A stretch of DNA of 64,000 nt from contig JAALGY010000010.1 in assembly GCA_032358165.1 (NCBI GenBank), positions 868,001-932,000 on the forward strand. The letters are read 5' to 3'. Source of the DNA: Diplosphaera chodatii (lineage: Eukaryota; Chlorophyta; Trebouxiophyceae; Prasiolales; Stichococcaceae). Of this stretch, positions 11,782 to 22,727 are shown in pieces (position 1 is the stretch's first letter; the number at the start of each line of letters is the position of its first letter). Made by a program: the position numbers and the translations under genes. A model generated the notes under the pieces. That model saw only the letters and a list, made by a program, of their open reading frames with translations. It was not told the DNA's origin and made no database searches.

Positions 11782-13670
11782 ATGACAGAGCCCAGGCGCC
11801 GAGGGACCAGCAGTGTTAATGAGGGATGGAAGGTAAGGTGCAGCGAAGTAGTGACGACCGCAGCGGTCACTGCACAAGGTGTACGTGAAGGGAGGCAACA
11901 CCACCATGTGATTCACCTGAACTGCAGACGCTGCTGGACTTGCCGACGGATCTGATCGCGAACATCTGCACAGCGTGCGATGTGCCCACCAAGATGGTGC
12001 GTCCCACCTCGCCGGTACTGCGTCCTGCAGGGTGCACACCACCATCGTGAAAAGCGCCTGTGCTGCAGGGCAAGTGCTGCTGACGGTGCTGGTCAGTTGC
12101 TGACTGGGTGGTGTTGGTGCAGCGCCTCGGTGAAACGTGTCGGCGGCTCCGCAGCGTGCTGGCAGAGCCTGGCGACAACCGTGCACTGTGGGGGGCGATC
12201 ACCATCCGCATTGGCGATCGGGCATTCCCGCTGGGAAACATCACGCAACAGCTCCCCTGGTTGCTGCAGCGCGCCGCAGGTGCACTGCAAGCATGCGGCA
12301 TGCCCCTGATCTGCTCAAGTGCTTGCCAGGTGCACCACACTCGTTCCCAATCTACTAAGGGGTCTGACCTTGCCACCTGGATGATCGCAGGGATCCGAGC
12401 ACTGGTGTTGCGGCCCCTGCCCGGCAGGCCCAGCTACATCAACCATGAACTGCACATGGCGCTGTTCACTTTAGCGGGCGCATTCCAGGGCACACATGTG
12501 GCACTCGAAATGCGGGCGATCGGGGACCTGGCACCAGACATGCAAGGGCCATTGCCGTTCCCCAATGAGTTTTGGGCGCCGGCACTACCTCACGAACAGC
12601 GCTGGGTCTCAGTGCACTTGCGGCTACACTCACCAGACTGGAGGTGTGTGCACAGCAGGGCAGATGCCTCTCCATGGCAATTTGACATGTGAATTCACTA
12701 CCTGCAAGTCATCACCATGCTATGCTGCTCGCGGTGCAGGTGCACTACAAACTCGACGTCCCACGACAGGACAAGCTGCGGTACCTGTGCTCGCTCACAC
12801 GTCTGGAGGAGGCAACACTCCAGCTTTTTAGCTCCCCAGATACGGATGATGACACCGTCTGGGAGGCACCTGGAGGGCTGCCTGCTCTCAGGCGCCTGTC
12901 TATTGGGTGTGCTCGTTGAATTAAAGCATGGGGCCCTGTGCTAAGCTATTATGCTTTGTACACCTGCCAGCTCATTTTGCAGATGCACTGTATATGTGGG
13001 TAGTACGTCGTGCTGACACAGCCCCATGTGTGTGTGTGTAGCGGGCACGCGTGTTGTGCAGAAGCCATTGTGAGGGCGACAGGCCCGCAGCTCACCGAGC
13101 TGTGCCTCGAAATTGACCGCTTGGATCCAACTTTGCTCTTCCCGCTGTCGGGGCTGCGCACGCTGACATTGCGCGGCTTCGATTGCGATGACATGATAGA
13201 TGTCAACTTCAGCCGCATGACGGTGAGCGCCTCACGTTGGCATAGTCAACTGCTTGCAAAAGGACAGCTAGGCATCTGTAAAGCGTCAAACACGGTCCTT
13301 GTGTATCGACACTTTAGCTTGGTTTTAGTTTTGTTGAGAGACTATGCAGGGCCTTCATGAGCTGACTTTAGACTTCCTGGACGTTGGGGCGGTTGCCCCA
13401 TTGGAGGCAACAATGGATGACAAGTTCATGTTCCTAAAAACATTCCGCGGGCTGCGGGTGTTGGCACTCGAGGGCTTAAGTGGTGTCACCGAACCCCTCA
13501 TGGCAGCGGTGCTGGACATCCCGAAGCTTGAGCTCGTGCAGATCAATGACCTACAGGACTGGAAGTGGTCTGCAGCCAACCTTGGGTTGCTGATTGCCAA
13601 TGTTGCAGCACGGCGGCCGGGACTGCGCATTGCAGTTGCTGAGCCAGCCGACTACTCACTCGATGAGTGA
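11782..13670 (+). pseudogene. F-box/leucine-rich repeat-like protein, copy E (frameshifted)
   Basis: Exons by family pattern: 11782-11832, 11928-11996, 12123-12279, 12391-12643, 12740-12906, 13042-13222, 13350-13670. The F-box-like segment is intact (TLLDLPTDLIANICTACDVP, TCRRLRSVLAEPG). Exon 4 is 253 nt where the frame needs a multiple of three plus two, so one base is missing around 12591-12612. Upstream the frame reads ALPHEQRW; downstream the family ending ALAATLTRLE sits in another frame. Use of a weak donor at 12606 (exon ending 12605) would skip the broken part in frame and give about 386 aa. It could therefore be a young pseudogene or a gene with a moved splice site. The rest, ending YSLDE, is undamaged. 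A sequencing error is also possible. Confidence 0.65.
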
Positions 13671-13961
13671 GCGTACACACTACTCCTTTCGACAGCTGTG
13701 TGGCGACACGCATCTGGGGTTGAGGTACATTGATGGGTTAGGTGGGCAGGGGGTTGGGCAAGGCCCTGGTGCTGTAAACTCGTAATCTACATGATGTGTT
13801 TTGAGCTGATGACACAACAACAAATACCGCAATGTTCTGCGCCATGACCAGATACATTTAGGTCGAACTTTTGACATCATGAGTGTGTGCACGCTCACAT
13901 GAAGCAAAGCTGAGCAAGTCCCTTCCGCCCGGCCCACCACAGTCAGCAGTGCTGGCGCTAG

Positions 13962-14275
13962 GGCACTCTGAGCTTGGCATGCGAGTTGCCAGCCGGTATG
14001 TCATCTGTCTGATTGTGCAGTTGTTCGCTGCCAGTGATCCTCATTCCCTGACTGCATGTTGCTTACTGCGCCATCCGTCCTGGCATTGCCAACACCAACA
14101 GTCGCATCATGTGTTATTGTGTTTTGAATCGATCGAGCAGATTCAAACCAGTTGTACAGTACAAAGGCGCCGAGTCCAGCCTGCCCAGGCAGATGACATC
14201 GACCTGCACCAAGGCTTGCTTTGGGACGTTGGGAGTGTTTCGTCGCCAGGTCAGCTCAGCCACCTCATCCCGTAC
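13962..14275 (+). repeat. Duplicated spacer (partner 5665-5980)
   Basis: See 5665-5980: long identical runs in the same order, ending at the CCCGTAC element in both. The promoter region of copy F therefore derives from the same unit as that of copy C, although the F coding region does not group with C. Confidence 0.75.
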
Positions 14276-14285
14276 AAGCCCGTAC
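14269..14285 (+). promoter_or_regulatory. Paired CCCGTAC element upstream of copy F
   Basis: CCCGTAC at 14269-14275 and at 14279-14285, exactly 10 bp apart, lie 115-130 bp before the ATG at 14399. Confidence 0.5.
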
Positions 14286-14398
14286 CCAATCCACAACAGG
14301 CGCAATGTCCCAAGGTCCTGCACCTTGAACTGCACTGTGCACACGTGCAACTCAATTTGACGACCAGCTGAGCCTTTTCTACTGCTGGCTTGAGCGCG

Positions 14399-16335
14399 AT
14401 GACACGGTCCAGGCGCAGAGGCGCCAGCGATGCGACCTGTTCCCCAATGGTGCGAAAAGGTCTCCCAGTAACATGTGCTGGCCACATAACGTGTAACATG
14501 AGCCTGCGCCTACTTGCCCAACTGTCTCTCTGATTGAGGGTTTATCTCCTCGCCGCATGCACAGGCGTTACTAGCCTTGCCTAAGGAGTTGCTGGGACAC
14601 ATCTGCGCAGCGTGCGATGTGCCCACCAAGATGGTGCGTCGGGATCGAGCGCTGCGTGGAGGACAACACAGTCTGACACTGATTTGTTGCCTAATCACTC
14701 ATGTAATGGCCACTTAGCGGCTGGTGCAGCGCATTGGTGCGACCTGCACACACCTGCGGGATGTGCTGGCAAACCCCGGAGAAGACCGTGCGTTGTGGGG
14801 CTCCATCACCATTCCTGTCAGATATCGGCCGACAATGGTGGACATGATGGATCTCATTCCGTGGGTCACGCAGCGTCGATCAGGTGCGCTGCGAAAACGT
14901 AACTCGTCCATGCATGCGAACGTACTCGACAGCCGTAATAGATCACAGTGCTGCAGCATCTGCAGATCTGCTGGGCGTGAAGATCTGATCCACGTCGCAG
15001 GCATTCGAGCAATTGCACTGCGCCCTTCGCCCGGCGATCCTGATACAGTCAACCATACACTGCACAAGGTCCTGTTTGCCATGGCCGGCGCACTCCAGGG
15101 CTCTCATGTGGGACTTGAGCTGCGGCCAGTGGCGCCTCTAGCACAGGCAGCTGGCTGGCCTTTTCTGCAGGAATACTGGGCGCCGCCGGTCTCCGACGAA
15201 AGGCCGGGCGCAACTGCGCCTGCCGCAACACTGACCGCATTGGAGGTGCTAAGGCGGCAGGGCATGCCTGCGGCAATGCACATCAGCCATGCTAGCTGCT
15301 GTGTCCCTGCCGTCCATCCACACACTGCGTTCCCTCCTGTGCAGGCGCACTACATATTCACGCCCCCATGCCACGACAGCCTGCGCCACCTGTGCTCCCT
15401 TTCATGCCTTGAGGAGGCGACACTGGGCTTCACAGTGCTCCCCGACGTGACCCCGACGCAGCCCGTGCCTGATGTTTTGCCTGGGCGGCGTCAGGGACGC
15501 TATCAGCGCTAAAGCGCCTCAGGCTCAGGTGCGGTTGCATTAAGGCAGCGCTGCGCTGTGCCCATGTTTGCAGGATGTGTCTGAGACAAGACATTCGCCA
15601 GCATTTGTGTGCTGGCAGACAGGGGATCATGACACATATGCTGTCCTGCTGAGCCAGCATCATGTGGATGTGCAGCGGAGACAGATGGTGCGCCGGACAG
15701 CTTCTGAAGGAGACGTGTCCGCAGCTTACTTGGCTGAGCCTGGCCGGCGCCAAGTTATCTTGGCTCACACCGCTGACGCAGCTGCGCAGGCTGTCACTGC
15801 ACAGAATCGTCTGCAGAACCATGACGAATGCAAACTTCAGCCACATGACGGTGTGTGCCGACAAGCTGTCTTGACCCTGTGCATCAGTGTTGACAGCCAC
15901 AGTACATGCTTCTGACTAATCAGGCTTCATGTTGCGTTCACATGTCATCATGAGATACGTGACTGACCGAGTGGCCCAATGACTATGCAGGAGCTGACAA
16001 CCCTACACCTGACCTTCGTGAACGATCTAGACGGCAACATGGTGGAGGCAACATCTGGCAATCGCTTCACCTTCTTCACCACCCTTCGGGTGCTGCGGCA
16101 ACTGACCATCCAAGGCCTTACTGGCATCAGCGACTCCCTCGTGGCAGCAGTGCTGGACATGCCGCAGCTGCAGTGCTTGCGCTTCATCAGGCTGCAGGGT
16201 TGGGAGTGGTCCGCAGCCAACTTTGGGCTGTTGAGCGCCAAGGCTGCAGCACAGCGGCCAGGGCTGCGCATCAAGGTTAACAGAATGGACACAGTCGCAC
16301 GTGATCCAGACGACCATGCCGGCGACATCGCCTAG
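14399..16335 (+). pseudogene. F-box/leucine-rich repeat-like protein, copy F (frameshifted)
   Basis: Exons by family pattern: 14399-14449, 14565-14633, 14730-14883, 15001-15245, 15345-15528, 15676-15850, 15991-16335. The start is MTRSRRRGASD. The F-box-like segment reads ALLALPKELLGHICAACDVP, then TCTHLRDVLANPG. In exon 5 the frame is lost around 15473-15480, where about five extra bases (TTGCC-like) sit compared with the other copies. The frame then meets TAA at 15510-15512, whereas the family ending (ALKRL) lies in another frame. Exons 6 and 7 remain open and well conserved in the expected frame, so the damage is recent or is a sequence error. If translated as it stands, the product keeps the F-box but loses the C-terminal half of the leucine-rich body. 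Confidence 0.65.
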
Positions 16336-16889
16336 TTGAGTGCAAACTGCCTGGTGAGTGCATGATATTGTCGTAGGGGTCCAGAGACTTCTAACAGGGG
16401 TGGCGAGGTTGCTTGGAACGCTCTTGACTGTGTGACCAGCCGCCCATAGGAGGACTGCAAGGAAGAGTGAGTGTTCTGTGGTGTTTCGTGATACAACTCG
16501 CAGAGTAGTTGCAAGCAATACCCATCAGTCGCCCTCCTGCCACTTCAATTATGGCAGCTAGTGCTCCGCCTGGGGTTGGCAATTCCAAGCTGCGGTAGGC
16601 CTGGGTGTGCATAGCCGATCGAGCATATGACAGTTGACTTGCCCGTCATCCAAGGCCGGCAATGGGCTCGGGCCGTGCCTATGAAACACACAAACCTGTG
16701 CAAAGCGCTTGAATGATGCTCCGTTGCCATAACCACAATAAAACCGTACAAAGCCCGTACTTCATCCAGAGATTGCGATCCACCCATTACTTTGGGTGGA
16801 ACAGTGATGCACCTGCAGATGCAAGACTGGAGCGTAGGCGTTTGCGGGCAGCTTGCAATCTGACCGTCACTGCTGCTGAACCTTGCGCG
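16336..16889. other. Spacer between copies F and G
   Basis: No gene supported. It contains the paired GTAC element of copy G at 16744-16760. It does not closely match the other spacers apart from that element. Confidence 0.5.
16744..16760 (+). promoter_or_regulatory. Paired CCGTAC element upstream of copy G
   Basis: CCGTAC at 16744-16749 and CCCGTAC at 16754-16760, with cores 10 bp apart, lie 130-146 bp before the ATG at 16890. The flanking spacer is otherwise unlike the others, which makes retention of the element notable. Confidence 0.5.
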
Positions 16890-18778
16890 ATGACACGGCC
16901 CAAACGCTCTGTGGCTCGTTCTCAAAAGGTGCGGCCCAGCGTTGCCGCTGACATCTGTTAGCCACTTGATGCTTGTGCTCCCTCTGCACCTGTTCATAAG
17001 CTCGAAAAGTTTCCGTCTCTGTGTCCACAGACATTAATGGAACTGCCGGAGGATGTGCTGGGACAGATTTGCACCATCTGTGATGTGTCCACCAAGATGG
17101 TGAGGTCTACCGCACATGTGCTGCATGCTGAACATCGAACAATGATATTGGGAGTACGTAACGCTACGCCCGAGTTACCCGTTGCGGAGCATGCAGTTTC
17201 TGACTGATCGCACTTTGGGTGATGCAGCGGCTTGGTGCAACCTGCACGCGGCTGCGGGAAGTACTGGCAAACCCCGGCAACGATAGCAACATGTGGGGTG
17301 CCATCAGCGTCTCGGTTGGGACCCGGGCGATTCCTGTGAGCGAGCTAGTCCACATGGTCACGTGGTTGGCGCAGCGTGCAGCAGGTGCGCTGCAGCTATG
17401 GCACATATGTTTGCACTCGATTTTCAACAAGTGAACGATGGGAGAATCGCTGTGTGTCCAAAGGGACCGTGCTCTGCAGGAATCCAAAGACTTGTGTTGC
17501 ACGGGGCGCGCCCCGTGCCTGGCAACCTCACCCTCAACAACAAGACCCTGCACAAGGCGCTGTTTTGCTTAGCGGGGGCATTTCAAGGCACCCACGTCGC
17601 GCTAGAGCTCCGAGCGCGTGAGGACAGTCGGACACGCTTGACGGTGCCACCGCGGCCATTTCTCGAGCACTTTTGGGCGCCGCCAGTCTCTGATGCGCTG
17701 ACAGGCTACGCTGCGCTTACAGCGACACTCACTGCACTGGAGGTGCGTGAAGCACTGCCTGCTTTCGCCTTGGCACTGTGGGCTTGATTTGATGCGCGCT
17801 CCCAGCTCGCTGTCACGTTGGATTGCCTGCTGCATAGGTGCAATACGAGCTCCCAGGATATGACAGCTTGCGCTACCTGTGCTTGCTTCCACGCCTGGAG
17901 GAGGCAACGCTGTGCTTGACAGTCCAAAGTGGGCCATACCAGCCCGACACCGTCTGGGTGGCATCAGACGGGCTGCCAGCCCTGAGGGAGCTTAATCTAT
18001 TGTGCGTGCCTCAGTGCAGTCTGGTCCTCTGTATGAGTTATAGTATGCATGCATCACCCATCACCTCTTCTGCCAGCAGCTCGTCCTCTGCGTCACATAT
18101 GCATGTGCATGATGCAACCTTGGTTTAGCTTCTGCTCTGCTGTGCAGCGGGGACCCCTGGTGTGCAGAAGCCATACTGAACGAGACAGGGCCTCGGCTCA
18201 CTCGGTTGCATTTCAGCGTGGAGGGCGCAGGAACTACCTCCCTCACTCGCCTGACGGCGCTGCGTAGGCTGACGCTGCGCAGTTGCGATTGCGACACCAT
18301 GGCAGGGGCAGACTTCAGCCAGATGACGGTAATCTACTCCGAACTCATTGCGGAACTGTGAGCCACCCTTATCTCATGGCTGGCGAAATGTTGTTGTGGG
18401 CCTGACAGGGTGAGCAAGTCTCGTGTGTACCAGCTCGGGATGGCTGTGCAGGGCTTGACAGGTTTACATCTCAGCTTTGAGAATGAGCTGGAGGACACAT
18501 CCCTAGAAGCAACGATAAATGCCAACTACGCGTTTTTGGTAACATTTCGGAAGCTGCGGCATCTCACCCTCGAGAGCCTCAATGGCGTCAATGATGCACT
18601 CGTGGCAGCGGTGGCGGGACTTTCGAAACTGGAGCGCTTGCATTTTCTCAAGTTGCAGGACTGGGAGTGGTCGGCAGCTAATATCAGGCTGCTGATTGCA
18701 AGGTCCGTAGCAGAGCGGCCAGTCCTGTCGATCAAAGTCGACGAGCCCCTTGACACTGAGGAGTGGGAGCAACAATAA
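16890..18778 (+). CDS. F-box/leucine-rich repeat-like protein, copy G
   Basis: Exons: 16890-16928, 17031-17099, 17228-17384, 17480-17742, 17838-18001, 18148-18328, 18452-18778. They give 399 residues, all phases consistent. The N-terminus is MTRPKRSVARSQK. The F-box-like block reads TLMELPEDVLGQICTICDVS, then TCTRLREVLANPG and MW; ELPEDVL is the closest of the seven to the usual F-box consensus. Leucine-spaced blocks include LRRLTLRSC and LRHLTLESL. The C-terminus is acidic (EPLDTEEWEQQ). No disabling change was seen. It is the last copy; the next gene downstream is unrelated and on the other strand. An SCF role is inferred from the family. Confidence 0.8.
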
Positions 18779-19105
18779 CAGTGATGCAGTCTCTTCTGTG
18801 GCTTCATTCAAGATAACATGTCCCAGTGTGGGTAGGGAGGGTGTTGTTCAGGCTCAAGCAATGCAACGAACTGCAACGAAAGCAGCCACATGCGCACTTC
18901 TACATAAGAACGGCTGACTGTGCACAGTCCACACCACTTCAGTTGCATAGATGCTCAAGCACAGTGACCAAGAGCCACCAATGGTATGGTCCGTAGGGGG
19001 TACGCGCTGTCGTATTGTAATACAAATGGAGGGACTGCAAGAGCATCAGGCTTCAGCCCGTGCATCCACACAGTTCGCCCTGGCGGGGAAGATGTCTGCA
19101 GCATG
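18779..19105. other. Convergent 3' intergenic region
   Basis: This lies between the 3' ends of copy G (+) and the NDUFA12 gene (-). No gene or repeat was seen; it should hold both 3' UTRs. Confidence 0.4.
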
Positions 19106-19633
19106 TCACGCTGAGTCTGGCGCTGCACCCCGCGCGCCAGCCTGTGCGGCAGGCGACCACGCCGTGAACTTCTGCCAGTGCCGCCGCTGCGTGTTGCCCC
19201 AGGCACCCTTTGGCATGTAGGCTTTTGAGGTGCCCGTGGGGTTGGGCCGGCCGTGGGGCTCCACTGAGTAGATGGGGTAGCTCGCAGGCTTGTCGCCTGG
19301 CTTGCTGTCCGTCATGAAGTGCAGCCACCCATGCCACTCCGGCGGAATTGTGGTGGGGTCCAGACCAGTATTCTTGTGCTTGTTCGCATACAGCACCCAC
19401 CGATTCTGGCCTGCGGGCTGCGACGACTTCTCAAAGTACTTGTTGCCGTGCACGTCCTCGCCCACGCAGGGGGCGCCTGGCGACTTGAGCACAAGCGTCT
19501 CCAGGAGGTTTCCATCATGTATGATGCGCCACCCGCCGCCCGTCATAAGTTCCTTGAGTGTCAGCTTGTTGCCCTTGATAGCGCCGCTGACTTTGCCCAG
19601 CGCGCTGCTTGTCTTTTGGACCCCGACGCTCAT
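19106..19633 (-). CDS. NDUFA12: NADH dehydrogenase (complex I) subunit NDUFA12 / B17.2
   Basis: A single open frame of 175 residues from ATG 19633 down to 19106, without introns, unlike its neighbours. Family hallmarks are present in order: GNLLETLVLKS, VGEDVHGNKYFE, QNRWVLYANK, PPEWHGWLHFMTD and, near the end, WQKFTAWSP. NDUFA12 is an accessory subunit of the matrix arm of mitochondrial respiratory complex I. The N-terminus is short and not obviously a cleavable presequence. The length is close to plant homologues of about 160 residues, with a 15-20 residue Ala-rich tail extra. It is transcribed divergently from the DUF1995 gene across about 730 bp. Confidence 0.92.
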   Translation of the reverse strand: MSVGVQKTSSALGKVSGAIKGNKLTLKELMTGGGWRIIHDGNLLETLVLKSPGAPCVGEDVHGNKYFEKSSQPAGQNRWVLYANKHKNTGLDPTTIPPEWHGWLHFMTDSKPGDKPASYPIYSVEPHGRPNPTGTSKAYMPKGAWGNTQRRHWQKFTAWSPAAQAGARGAAPDSA

Positions 19634-20362
19634 AGTGACAGGCTGTGATGCCGTCCAGCCGGACCTGCGCTGCGTCAGCCCCTGAGCTGCTCGCTGGCAG
19701 CTCTGAACGCACAGAACCTAAGGGATGTGCAGAACAGACGCTGGGATGCCCATGCAGCAGTGAGTCAGTTGGTGTGGTATGGACAGCAAGCAGATGTTGA
19801 CGTTGGAGCAGAGCGCTGGAGATATCAAGTGCGTACGCAAATGCAAATTGCAGCTCTCCGGGAGGGTCCATGGCAAGCAACCTGTCGTCACATGTCGGCA
19901 GCAAGATCCGGGATAGCCACCTTACTAACAGCACACATCGCCTGCAACCATCATTGCAGCTGCATGACGTGCTGTGGTTCACGTGTGACACTGTCGCTTC
20001 AGTGTGCTGGCTGCACTGAGTTTGCTGCATCGAGATTTATCATTGTATGCATGCATCTGCCCTGACATATAAGAAAACCGTGCTGCTAACAGAAATCAAT
20101 CAGCCTCGGCGACAGCGAAGGACCTATTGATCATTGAGAACTGACAACGCACGCTAGCAACATCGCGCTCAGCGTGGCAGTTTGTATTTGGTTGCTGCAG
20201 TTAGCATAGCGCATGCCAACACACTGCCGCTGATTGCGCTTGGGGCTGCTTGACGATGCTCGAGTGTTAGCGCCCGCGACTGCAACACTCGGGCTGACAT
20301 CGCGCTCGGCTACACGTCTGCCGCACGTTGCACCCAGCGCATCTTGCAGCCAGCACGCCTGC
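19634..20362. other. Divergent intergenic region NDUFA12 / DUF1995
   Basis: About 730 bp that should contain both promoters. The reading frame of the DUF1995 first exon stays open back to about 20234, but the first ATG in it is at 20363. No other gene was seen. Confidence 0.4.
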
Positions 20363-22332
20363 ATGCCACTGTCAGCAGCAGTCATCGTCTGCAGACCAGG
20401 CGTGATCTCAGCCTCGGCAGCCTTACACGCCAGCACATGCAGAAGTAGCAGCAGCGTGAGGTGCGGCGAGGCACGTCAAGCTGCCGCCGTCTGCTGTAGG
20501 GCAGCCACCCGCAGCCATGGCATCGGCATCAGCCAGCCCAGCCCAGCATCATTGCCAATTGATCGCCACGCCTCAGTGGCGTCTTTGCATGCGCAACGGG
20601 GACGCCTTGCGCTGTCCAAAACTGCCAGCAGCAAGGCCTCAGCAGAGGCGCAGGTGGCAGCAGAGTTGCCTGACAGCCGCCAGCAGTCGGTGAGTACGCG
20701 TTCAGTGGATGTGCAGTTGTGACATCACGGGTTATACGTATGTATCTGAGTGATACAGAGCCTTTGACGCCGGCGTCTGCAGATACAACAAGCAGCAGAG
20801 GCATTGGCGGCACAGCTCCCAAAAGAGAAGAAGGGCAAGGTGAGGGTGCAGGCAAGTGCTTTTCACATGGCTGGCAGAGACATACACCAGGTCGGCGGTG
20901 ATACGATGTGGCACCCACCGGCTGTAGGACATCGCCTTGGCATCACCATCACGACACTAACAATCTCTTTCCTTCGTCTCCTAGACCACCAAGACTGGCG
21001 GTATGAAGAAGCTGTCTGTTGATGTGCCAATTGCGGACGAGTCTGCCGCGGGGGTGAGCAGCGAAGTGTTACTGTGGGAGCCTAGACCAAGCAATCACTC
21101 CTTCTGCAAGAAGGACATATGGCACTGAGGAGCTGTCAGTTTTGCACAGCAGCCAGTGCATTGTGGCACTTATACAGCACTCCGGCCAGTTCATCTCCCC
21201 ATGAAAATATCTGTCAATCTTGCAATGCGCAGGTGGTGGCACTGGCACGAGACCTGCTGGCAGGCTTATCACGCTCGGCGGCAGATGCCTTCACTGTCAT
21301 CTTTGGTGACCCAGCAGCAGCGGAGGCAGCGGGAAGCAGCGGTGGGCTGTCCAACTCCGTGGTGGCGGTGGACCCCAGCGCCGGCAGCCACCTGGCAGGG
21401 CCGCTGCTCATCGTGGGCGCCACACAGCAGCAGGTGACAGGCGTGACCGCCAACAAACATCACACCGTGCCATGGCGGCTGAGGAGTGCTGCTTTGCAGG
21501 CTACACGACCGCACTGAACACTGAACCGCTGGGGAAATCTCCTTCAGCTGTTTACAATCAGACGTCAGCGCCTGCTGTCGCTGCAGGTGTCAGATGTGCA
21601 GGAGATGCTGTTCGGGTGGCGGGGCACCTTCGTGGCGACCCTGAACGCCACCTGGGACATGGACGACAGAACCGACACCGACCTTGCATCGTTCGTGAAG
21701 TCCTTCGAGCACGTCTACTGCTTTGGGCCGCTTGACATCCAGGTGCATTCGTGCGCTGTCTGTCGCAAGGCGTCACAGGCTGGCTCAATCTGCCACACAT
21801 GGTGCTTTCCTATTTCATTTGCGCAACGATGGCTGCGGGTGGCATCCTGGTACAGTAAATGTTGCAGTTCACTGACTTTGTGTGGCGGCAATCCGTGCGA
21901 TTTGCTGCCGCAGGGCTTCTTCAGCAAGCGCAGCGGCTGCGTGTTCAAGTGGGTGAAGAAGGGCTCGCCGGCCGCAGCGCCCTGGCACATCCTGCTGAAG
22001 GAGGGCGACGCCGCCTGGCAGGTAGGATTTAACACCGAGGGACAGCATCGAGGTGCAACAGCGCGGCTTGTTCTTGTGCCCCACGGGAGGATCGCTGGTG
22101 ATGTCAGACCCACCCCGCAGCAGCGCAAGCTCCGTAGACTGTGATCACAATGGCGATCATCTTGATGCGGTGTCATAGACGAACGACACCGATGTTGCAG
22201 GTGGTGGGGCGGCAGGCACGGCGGCCAACGCCGGGTGACCTGGAGGTCGCGTTCTACAACGCGGCCGCCGCCGGCAGCCCCCTAACGCAGGGCGTCAAGT
22301 TCATCAAGGGCCTTGGCGGCAAGGGGAAGTGA
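20363..22332 (+). CDS. Plastid-targeted DUF1995 domain protein
   Basis: Seven exons, all in phase 0: 20363-20689, 20783-20839, 20985-21053, 21233-21433, 21587-21742, 21914-22021, 22201-22332. They give 349 residues. The first 80 or so residues are rich in Ser, Ala, Arg and Cys with few acids, as in chloroplast transit peptides. The DUF1995 body starts at AELPDSRQQS and continues through VVALARDLLAGLSRSA, an AFTVIFGDP strand and FVKSFEHVYCFGPLD, which is the typical RSFExVYxxxPL signature of the family. It ends with a GVKFIKGLGGKGK tail. In plants DUF1995 occurs in chloroplast proteins such as LPA3, needed for photosystem II assembly; which paralogue this is cannot be told. The exact start is uncertain because the upstream frame is open. 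Confidence 0.72.
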
Positions 22333-22727
22333 TTTAATTTGATGACAACACACGGTGCTTGTGGACATGTGAATGATGTGGTTGAGGGTGACGACAGCTA
22401 GCTGGCCTGCAGAGACAGTCATGATGTACCCAGCAGAACTGCTAGACTGCTATGTGGATGTCCTGACATGTATCAGCCCGATTTGCAATGAGTCTTGCAG
22501 ACTGAAGAAGATGCCCCAGCTGACTTGACTGGTTCATGGCAACCATCTAAAGTTCAGTGTGCATTGTGTCTGGTCAACTATTTTAACCCAAACAGCGAAT
22601 GGCAGTGCATCTGAAAGAATGGTTTCCTGGCCTTGCAGCAGTATGAAGTTTCGGCTCACACACAACACAGCAGCTGGCATTAACTGCATCAGCAGCAGCT
22701 TCCACGACTTCGCATCACATGTCGTCA
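22333..22727. other. Convergent intergenic region
   Basis: About 395 bp between the 3' ends of the DUF1995 gene (+) and the TMEM53-like gene (-). Nothing beyond presumed 3' UTRs was seen. Confidence 0.4.

Larger units (their letters stand above)
13671..14398. other. Spacer between copies E and F
   Basis: No gene supported. 13962-14275 is a near-duplicate of 5665-5980 (before copy C). The paired CCCGTAC of copy F lies at 14269-14285. Confidence 0.55.

Noticed and set aside
5366..14398. Repeated spacer blocks as a possible CRISPR array or satellite
   Set aside because: The repeats are hundreds of bases long, diverged, and tied to gene copies in a eukaryotic genome. They are segmental duplications.
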